Positions 58,399-64,000 of a stretch of DNA of 64,000 bases are shown here, in pieces. Source of the DNA: Herbaspirillum aquaticum (lineage in GTDB: Bacteria; Pseudomonadota; Gammaproteobacteria; Burkholderiales; Burkholderiaceae_D); the NCBI RefSeq assembly GCF_002213425.1, contig NZ_NJGV01000008.1, positions 186,001 to 250,000 on the forward strand, in the 5' to 3' direction. Made by a program: the position numbers and the translations under genes. The notes beneath the pieces were generated by a model that searched no databases, was not told where the DNA came from, and was given only the letters and a program-made list of their open reading frames with translations. Each line of letters begins with the position of its first letter. Position 1 is the stretch's first letter.

Positions 58399-59621
58399 TG
58401 AAGAATGTTCAGTTTTTTGTGCCGGTCGCTGCCGCCAGAGCCGATCTCGATACCGTTCTGAGGACCGCATCTGGCCTGCGGCTTCTGGCGCCGTTCGATC
58501 CGATGCTGGTTGACTTCGTCGTCGCTTTCGCAAAGTCCATCCTGCTGGACCGGACTTCGCGCGAGTATCCGGAACTGGTCGTGCTGGGCAATTTCTTTCG
58601 CACCGCCCGGATCGAGAGGCTCAAGCGCGCATTGATGATGGAAGAGGGTGCAGCCTGTTTCGGCCGCGGCCTTGTCTTTCACATTGCGCCCTCCAACGTG
58701 GATTCCGTATTCCTGTACAGCAGCCTGCTGTCTGTGCTGTGCGGCAATATCAACATCGTCCGCATTTCACGCAACGCCGGGCCGCAACTGCGCTTCGTGC
58801 TGGACAAACTGGAGCGGGCGCTGGCGCAGGCCGGTTTGGGCGAGCGTTTTTATGTACTGACCTACGAGCACGACGACGCCATCACCACGCGGATTTCCGC
58901 GCAGTGCCACATGCGGGTAGTCTGGGGAGGCGATGCCACGGTCAGCAAGATACGCTCCCTGCCGCTGCGCCCGACCGCCACCGAGCTATGCTTTCCGGAC
59001 CGCTTTTCGGCCGCCATGTTGCGTGCCGACGCGATCAACGCGCTCGATACCGCAGCCCTGGACCTTCTGTGCGGAGACTTCTACAACGACGCCATCTGGT
59101 TTGCACAGCAAGCCTGCTCCTCGCCGCGGCTGGTGGCCTGGATTGGCGACGAGCAGGCCTGCACGACAGCCCGGCTGCGCTTCTGGCAGAGCTTTGCGCA
59201 AGTGTTGAAGCACAAGGATTTCGAGAACTCGTCCGGCATGGCCATGGACCGCTTCGTTACCGCCTGTCTCGTGGCCACCGAACCGACCCACCGAGACACC
59301 ACGGCACTGGGCTTCCCCACGCGTATATTGATGAACAGTGCACCGCTTGCAGCGGCCAAGCATCACCACCGTGGCAATGGTCTGTTCTACGAACAGTGTT
59401 TTGGCGACGTACCGGCCTTCCTGAGCACCCTGAGCGATCAGGAGCAGACGCTTTCGGTATTCGGCTACGAGGGGCCGGAGATGGCACAGTGGCTCGGCGA
59501 CTTGCCCATGCGCTCAGTGGACCGAATCACCAAGGTTGGCCACGCGCTGGACTTCAATGAAATCTGGGATGGCACCCGTCTCTTGCAGGCCTTCACGCGC
59601 CGCATCAGCATTGAGCTGTAG
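58398..59621 (+). CDS. LuxC-like acyl-CoA/acyl-protein reductase
   Basis: 407-residue aldehyde-dehydrogenase-fold enzyme that reduces an acyl thioester to an aldehyde with NADPH. Visible blocks are GLVFHIAPSNVDSVFLYSSL, NINIVRISRNAG, VVWGGDATVSKIR and the presumed nucleophile Cys240 (FAQQACSSPR). No luxAB genes are present, so light production is excluded here. The aldehyde is presumably an intermediate in building a glycan substituent. It ends the plus-strand run, facing the minus-strand glycosyltransferase gene 42 bp away. Confidence 0.88.
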   Translation: MKNVQFFVPVAAARADLDTVLRTASGLRLLAPFDPMLVDFVVAFAKSILLDRTSREYPELVVLGNFFRTARIERLKRALMMEEGAACFGRGLVFHIAPSNVDSVFLYSSLLSVLCGNINIVRISRNAGPQLRFVLDKLERALAQAGLGERFYVLTYEHDDAITTRISAQCHMRVVWGGDATVSKIRSLPLRPTATELCFPDRFSAAMLRADAINALDTAALDLLCGDFYNDAIWFAQQACSSPRLVAWIGDEQACTTARLRFWQSFAQVLKHKDFENSSGMAMDRFVTACLVATEPTHRDTTALGFPTRILMNSAPLAAAKHHHRGNGLFYEQCFGDVPAFLSTLSDQEQTLSVFGYEGPEMAQWLGDLPMRSVDRITKVGHALDFNEIWDGTRLLQAFTRRISIEL

Positions 59622-59663
59622 TACGGACTCGTCAAACCACTTCGGAATGCACTGCTGGAAAGA

Positions 59664-60545
59664 TCAGTCCGGATAGTTCAGGTTGGCAGCCGCCTTGACC
59701 AGGTGTTCGTAATGCGCGCCGGGCACCACCTTGCGCAACAGGATGACCAGATGATTGAAAATCATGTGGTCGAAATCGGCGGCGAAGCGCTGATCCAGCG
59801 TCATCTGCATACGCCGCAACAAGCCCAGGAACTCGGCCTCGAAACGCATGTTGAATTCAATATTGCCGTCGTATTTCCCGGTGAAACTCTGCGGGTTCTG
59901 GCTGCGCCAGCAGCTGAAATCGAAAGGCAGGTACAGCGCGCCACCGCGCAGAGCGCCCAGTACCTGGTACATGTAGTCGCCCACGGGCTGGTGCTCGAAG
60001 ACCCACCGGGGCGCTTTGTCGAAGACATTGGTGCGCATCACGATGGAGCCGGTGTGTATGAAACCACCGTCGCCGCGGATCACTTCAGAGGCTTCCACCC
60101 GACGTGCCTTGTCGCCCAGTGCGCTCATGAAAGTATTGGTATGGTTGCCGTCCAGGTCGACGATCGGCGCCCGGGCGAAGCACAAATCCATGTCGCGGTG
60201 CTTGTCCAGGCCCATCATCTGCAACATGAGCTTGTTGTCATCCATCCAGAAGTCGTCACCCTCCAGCAAGGCAAGATACTCGCCCTCCACCTGTTCCAGC
60301 ATGTCCAGCAGGAATGGAACCCTGCGCTGGACCCGATTGAAGGGACGGAACAAGCGCTTGACCTGCACCTCCTTACCGGCCAGCATGGCTTCGCCGAGCT
60401 CGATGGTGCGATCGGTGGAGCGGTCATCGTGCCAGATAATCTCCAGCTCGTGGAGACTGCTCTGGCGCAGGATGCTGCTGATGCACTGCTGGATGAAGGC
60501 TTCGTGATTGTAGGTAATCAGCAGCAGGGAAATCTTTTTTTTCAT
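59664..60545 (-). CDS. Family 2 glycosyltransferase
   Basis: 293-residue inverting GT-A enzyme: LLLITYNHEAFIQQCISSIL, HDDRSTDRT, and the metal-binding EGDDFWMDD (DxD type). No membrane segments. Donor and acceptor are unknown; with vioA next to it, a dTDP-linked 4-amino sugar or dTDP-rhamnose is plausible. Confidence 0.88.
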   Translation of the reverse strand: MKKKISLLLITYNHEAFIQQCISSILRQSSLHELEIIWHDDRSTDRTIELGEAMLAGKEVQVKRLFRPFNRVQRRVPFLLDMLEQVEGEYLALLEGDDFWMDDNKLMLQMMGLDKHRDMDLCFARAPIVDLDGNHTNTFMSALGDKARRVEASEVIRGDGGFIHTGSIVMRTNVFDKAPRWVFEHQPVGDYMYQVLGALRGGALYLPFDFSCWRSQNPQSFTGKYDGNIEFNMRFEAEFLGLLRRMQMTLDQRFAADFDHMIFNHLVILLRKVVPGAHYEHLVKAAANLNYPD

Positions 60546-60610
60546 GACTCGATCATCGGAAAAAACTGGGAGACGGGTGAATTCATGCTGACAGGCAGGC
60601 GCACATGAGT

Positions 60611-61717
60611 TCAGTGGGCGATGATACTCACGATACGCTGGAGGTCAGCCGCCTCCAGGGCAGGGTAGATCGGCAGGCACAGGATCTTGCGCGCCACCTG
60701 GTGTGCCACCGGGAGGTTGCCGGGCGCAGCGCTGGGCAGATTGCGATACATGGGCATCTCCGAAATCAGCGGGTAGAAATAGCGTCGGCCGAAGATGTTG
60801 TCGGCCTTGAGCTTCTCGTACAGGGCATCCCGCGACAGAGGATAGTGATCCTCGACCAGGATGGGATAGTAGGCATTGTTGGAGTGCACGCTGCGGTTGC
60901 CCTCGACGACAGTGATGCCATCGATTCCCGCCAACGCCTCGTTGTAGAACAAGGCGATCTCGCGTCGCCGGGACAGGGCTCCTTCCACATAACGCAATTG
61001 CAGCAGCCCCATCGCCGCATTGACTTCACTCATCTTGCCATTGATGCCAGACTCGACTACCGTGGTCTCGTCGACGAACCCGAAGTTCTTCAGATTGTCG
61101 ATGCGCTGCTTGGTGGCTGCATCGTGGCAGACGATGGCGCCACCCTCGAAGGTATTAAACACTTTCGTGGCATGAAAGCTCAGCACCGAAAGGTCGCCAT
61201 ATTGCAACAGGCTTCGGTCACCATGCTGGACGCCGAAAGCATGCGCCGCGTCATAGATCACCTTCAGACCGTGACGGCGCGCCACCTCTGCGATACCGTC
61301 CACATCGCAGGCGGTGCCGTAGCAATGGACAGGCAGGATCGCAGTGGTGCGCGCCGTAATGGCCGCCTCTACGCTCGCCGCAGACAGGTTCATCGTGACC
61401 GGATCGATATCGGCAAATACCGGCTGAAGATGGTTCCATATCTGCGAATTGACGGTGGCCACGAAGGAATAGGGCGTGGTGATGACCTCACCGGTAATCT
61501 CCAGGGCCTGCAGAGCCGCGATCAGCGCGATGGTGCCATTGTTGAACAGCGCAATGTGATCTACACCGAGGAAGTCGCGCAGCGCCGCCTCCAGCTCCTG
61601 ATGCAAAGGACCATTATTGGTGAGAATCTTGTTGGCCCAGATCTTCTCCAGGTAGGTCACGAATTCGGTCAGCGGCGGCAGGAATGGCTGCGTCACATAG
61701 ATGTTCTTGCTGCTCAC
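60611..61717 (-). CDS. vioA: VioA-like dTDP-4-keto-6-deoxyglucose aminotransferase
   Basis: DegT/DnrJ/EryC1-family PLP enzyme of 368 residues. The motifs YVTQPFLPPL, LTNNGPLHQELE, YDAAHAFG (Asp156) and SFHATKVFNTFEGGA (PLP Lys185) match the VioA/FdtB branch closely. VioA makes dTDP-viosamine (dTDP-Qui4N) from the product of RmlB. The start is GTG 61717 with GGAG 7 bp upstream; the frame is open to 61897 within the next gene and is not used. Its substrate is supplied by the rml operon 39 kb away. Confidence 0.86.
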   Translation of the reverse strand: MSSKNIYVTQPFLPPLTEFVTYLEKIWANKILTNNGPLHQELEAALRDFLGVDHIALFNNGTIALIAALQALEITGEVITTPYSFVATVNSQIWNHLQPVFADIDPVTMNLSAASVEAAITARTTAILPVHCYGTACDVDGIAEVARRHGLKVIYDAAHAFGVQHGDRSLLQYGDLSVLSFHATKVFNTFEGGAIVCHDAATKQRIDNLKNFGFVDETTVVESGINGKMSEVNAAMGLLQLRYVEGALSRRREIALFYNEALAGIDGITVVEGNRSVHSNNAYYPILVEDHYPLSRDALYEKLKADNIFGRRYFYPLISEMPMYRNLPSAAPGNLPVAHQVARKILCLPIYPALEAADLQRIVSIIAH

Positions 61718-61758
61718 GATATTCTCCAGGATCAAGTTGCCGACCGTCTGCCACGGTC

Positions 61759-63573
61759 TCAGGACAGCGTCAGTAGTTCTTCCAGCGAGGGCCCGGCCAG
61801 CAGCTGCCGGTAGTAGTCGAAGATCTTCTCCGTCATCTCGGGCGCGCGTTGCGCGCTTTGGTAGAACAGTTCGGTCGCATCCGCATGCATGTCGCACACC
61901 TGCGCCAGCACGCCCATCTGAAAGATGATCTCGGGATCTTCCGGACGTTCGTTGAGCGCCTGCGTGAGCGTGGCGAAGGCTTCCTCATATTGTTCCCGTG
62001 CGATCTGCCACTGCGCCAGTGCCACCGGATCGTCCGGCGGTGGCGACGGCAGGCTGCGTGTGGCCAGCGCCAGGCGTGGAGTGGCCCGCAGTCTCCCCTG
62101 GTAAGCTTCGATTACCTGCTTGAGCACATCGGGGCAATGCCGGATGGCTTCCGTGAAGATGTTGTTGGCATCGTCGAGCATGCCCGACAGCAATCCGATG
62201 TATCCCAGCTGGAACAGGTATTGCGGGTGCTCCAGCAGCGCCTCCTGCTGCGACAGCAGCAACTGATAGGCAGCGTCGAGATCACCGGCCTCGATCATGG
62301 CTCGGGTGTTGCGCAGAAAGATCGTGGCCTCGTCTTCTGCGTCATCCGCGACGGGGGGAGTCAATGGTGCCAGGGCCGCCCTCTGCGGCAGGGGACGCTC
62401 GGTGGCCAGCTTGCGCTCGATGGCATTCCACATGAACGACAGCCGGAAGTCGCCTGTCAGGTCGGCGCGCGCAGACTCGACCTGCGCGATGACGCGCATG
62501 ATCTCGTAATGGCGCGGCATCGGGCAATTATCAGCGCACCTGTCGCGCTGAAAGATCTGCAGCAATTCCTTGAGCTCCTCCAGCGCCTGGCCCAGGAGCT
62601 CTTGCGACACCGGCACGCCCAGGCGATTGCCCACATGGGCGAGCAGCCACGCCGGATCGGAGGCTGGAGAAAAGCCGGTCCTCGCGGCACTGCCCGTGAG
62701 CAGCATCGCATCGAGGGTACGCGCCAGCAGTTCAGCGCGCTCGTTGCCCGGGTCGAAGCGGGTCAGGCTCTGCGCCTGCCAGAGGAAGCTATGTCCCTCG
62801 CTGGCCATGGCATCGTAATGGTTGTGCCAGCCAGCCGCACGCTCCTGCCGCGTGTAACGCGGCAAGCGCTCGTTGAGCACCTTGCGTCGCCCATGTTCGC
62901 TGCCCCGGATCGGATAATGGCGCAGGATGAACGGAATGGGGAAGACCTGCCGTTCTGCAAACGCGACGTTATGCCCTCCCGAGGAAGCCAGGTCGACCTC
63001 GACGCCCGTATTCTTCCACGCCTTGATCTGGAGTGCATTGACCCACTCGCCGGGCTCGTAGAACTTGAAACATTGGCGCAGGTCGTCCCCTGGACGGAAA
63101 CTATCATCAACCGGACGGAAGTTGAACAGTGCGAAATTGACGGCATTGAAACCAAGTGAATCGACTACGCCGAATGCGTCGGCCAAGGACATGTCCGGCC
63201 AGGGCGACTCACGCAGTTCATCGGCGTCCGCATGGATGATCCAGTCGGCGCCAAGCTGCCCAGCCAACTGCGATTTGCGCATCAGGATTTCACGCCAAAG
63301 GTACTGCTTCTCGAGATCGGCGGGCGGGCCTGGCGGAAACGCCTCGATCTCGATGAGGCCGCGTCCCAGCCACTGGCTGGCGACCTCGACCGTATTGTCG
63401 GTGGAGTGATTGTCCAGCAGGTAGACCTCGCAGCCATTGCCGATCAGGTCACCGATGACCTGGCCGATTACGTCACCCTCATTGAAAGAAGAGATCAGCG
63501 CAATCACGCGCAGGCGCCGCTGCGGCAGCAAGTCGCGCAGGCGGGTGGCGGAACGGGCAGAGAATGGAATCAT
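61759..63573 (-). CDS. Glycosyltransferase-like domain fused to TPR region
   Basis: 604 residues. The N-terminal part (about 20-270) is GT2-like: ALISSFNEGDVIGQVIGDL, LLDNHSTDNT and the HADADEL metal-binding motif. A middle region has no recognised domain. The C-terminal part (about 415-595) consists of TPR-type helical pairs (AGDLDAAYQLLLSQQEALLEHPQYLFQLG and GMLDDANNIFTEAIRHCPD in pieces). Glycosyltransferase-TPR proteins are common in flagellin or surface-protein glycosylation loci, where the repeats bind the protein acceptor. ATG 63573. Confidence 0.82.
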   Translation of the reverse strand: MIPFSARSATRLRDLLPQRRLRVIALISSFNEGDVIGQVIGDLIGNGCEVYLLDNHSTDNTVEVASQWLGRGLIEIEAFPPGPPADLEKQYLWREILMRKSQLAGQLGADWIIHADADELRESPWPDMSLADAFGVVDSLGFNAVNFALFNFRPVDDSFRPGDDLRQCFKFYEPGEWVNALQIKAWKNTGVEVDLASSGGHNVAFAERQVFPIPFILRHYPIRGSEHGRRKVLNERLPRYTRQERAAGWHNHYDAMASEGHSFLWQAQSLTRFDPGNERAELLARTLDAMLLTGSAARTGFSPASDPAWLLAHVGNRLGVPVSQELLGQALEELKELLQIFQRDRCADNCPMPRHYEIMRVIAQVESARADLTGDFRLSFMWNAIERKLATERPLPQRAALAPLTPPVADDAEDEATIFLRNTRAMIEAGDLDAAYQLLLSQQEALLEHPQYLFQLGYIGLLSGMLDDANNIFTEAIRHCPDVLKQVIEAYQGRLRATPRLALATRSLPSPPPDDPVALAQWQIAREQYEEAFATLTQALNERPEDPEIIFQMGVLAQVCDMHADATELFYQSAQRAPEMTEKIFDYYRQLLAGPSLEELLTLS

Positions 63574-63618
63574 GATGCTGTCCTGAAAATCAAGTCGGTG
63601 GCCGTCGGCGGCCTGTCA

Positions 63619-64000
63619 TCAAAAGAAATGTTGTTTGGTACGCTCGTCATCGCGCAACGGTTCACACTGCTGCAGGATACGGTTGCGCAACGCGAAGAAA
63701 TTCACGAAATAGCGCTGGTGACGGGTCTCGATGAAGGCCAGCTTGAGCGCGTTGCACGTCATCATGTCATTCCAGCAGGGTATGTAGGCCGGGTTCGACC
63801 AGGGCATCAGTTCGATGTCATAGGCCACCGTCTTGATCGAAGTATCCAGCGCCAGTACCAGCGAGGCCAGGCGCTCCACGATGAACACCTTCATGTTCAA
63901 CGGTGACTTCTGGCGATAGTCAGTGAACGCGTCGATCTTTCTTCCCAAGCTGCTGTTGCGGTCCTCGGCCAGTGCGAAGAGCTGCTCCGTCAAGGCGAAC
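63619..64000 (-). CDS. C-terminal part of an unidentified protein of the glycan island
   Basis: The last 126 or so codons are in the window; the frame is open to its right edge, so the start lies outside. I do not recognise the family. Visible features are aromatic-rich segments (SNPAYIPCWNDMMTCNALKL, HQRYFVNFFALRNRIL) with no membrane helix. It lies 45 bp upstream of the glycosyltransferase-TPR gene on the same strand and is probably part of that operon. Confidence 0.7.
   Translation of the reverse strand, partial: FALTEQLFALAEDRNSSLGRKIDAFTDYRQKSPLNMKVFIVERLASLVLALDTSIKTVAYDIELMPWSNPAYIPCWNDMMTCNALKLAFIETRHQRYFVNFFALRNRILQQCEPLRDDERTKQHFF

Noticed and set aside
56732-59621. Bioluminescence operon
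   Set aside because: LuxE-like and LuxC-like proteins are present, but there is no luxAB, luxG or lux regulator. The setting is a glycan island.
61718-61897. Longer N-terminus of the VioA-like protein
   Set aside because: The extension overlaps the glycosyltransferase-TPR gene and has no family similarity. GTG 61717 has a well-placed GGAG.

Overview
The window reads as chromosomal DNA of a GC-rich betaproteobacterium, most like Oxalobacteraceae (Herbaspirillum type). This rests on protein content and the Burkholderiales-style order atpIBEFHAGDC - hemE - priA - argS - SPOR protein. No database search was possible, so the genus is an inference. No insertion sequence, prophage, rRNA or CRISPR array was seen.

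Layout. (1) 1-16.4 kb, almost all minus strand: housekeeping genes (SPOR-type membrane protein fragment, argS, priA, hemE, a PPK2 kinase, a CoA-binding protein, the whole F1Fo ATP synthase operon), plus a plus-strand periplasmic cyclohexadienyl dehydratase. The 717-bp gap between priA and hemE holds a degenerate tandem duplication of about 365 bp, and each copy carries three DnaA-box-like sites. (2) 16.8-19.4 kb: a degenerate HD-GYP/LuxR regulator divergent from a secreted alpha/beta hydrolase. (3) 19.6-24.7 kb: galE and rmlBACD, giving UDP-galactose and dTDP-rhamnose, then a tRNA-Arg. (4) 24.9-46.0 kb: general physiology, including cytochrome c5, an OmpA-type lipoprotein, a YqjD/YqjE-like stress cluster, a glutamine-amidotransferase hydrolase, a KefF/KefC potassium efflux pair, an OmpR/histidine-kinase pair with a DegP/MucD protease, a MidA-like methyltransferase, pteridine reductase and folB, a truncated antitoxin, tyrB, an MHS transporter with an M20 peptidase and LysR regulator, and ttcA. 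(5) 46.5-64 kb: a surface-glycan island.

The island is the most unusual part. A plus-strand, largely translationally coupled run (47.8-59.6 kb) encodes two acyl carrier proteins, two KAS III enzymes, a ketoreductase-like SDR, a NeuD/VioB-like transferase, an AMP-ligase, a FabZ-like dehydratase, a ThDP enzyme, a NeuB-like PEP-condensing synthase, a small alpha/beta hydrolase, and LuxE-like and LuxC-like proteins. It is preceded by a CDP-glucose 4,6-dehydratase homologue in which two expected active-site residues are changed. Facing it on the minus strand are a GT2 glycosyltransferase, a VioA-like sugar aminotransferase, a glycosyltransferase-TPR protein and the end of an unidentified protein.

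Working hypothesis (inference): RmlB plus VioA make dTDP-viosamine (Qui4N). The mini fatty-acid system builds a short, perhaps hydroxylated, acyl group for it, and the LuxE/LuxC/NeuB/ThDP branch makes an aldehyde-derived or keto-acid-derived decoration. From memory, similar gene sets occur in Pseudomonas flagellin glycosylation islands, so flagellin or another surface polymer is the likely target.
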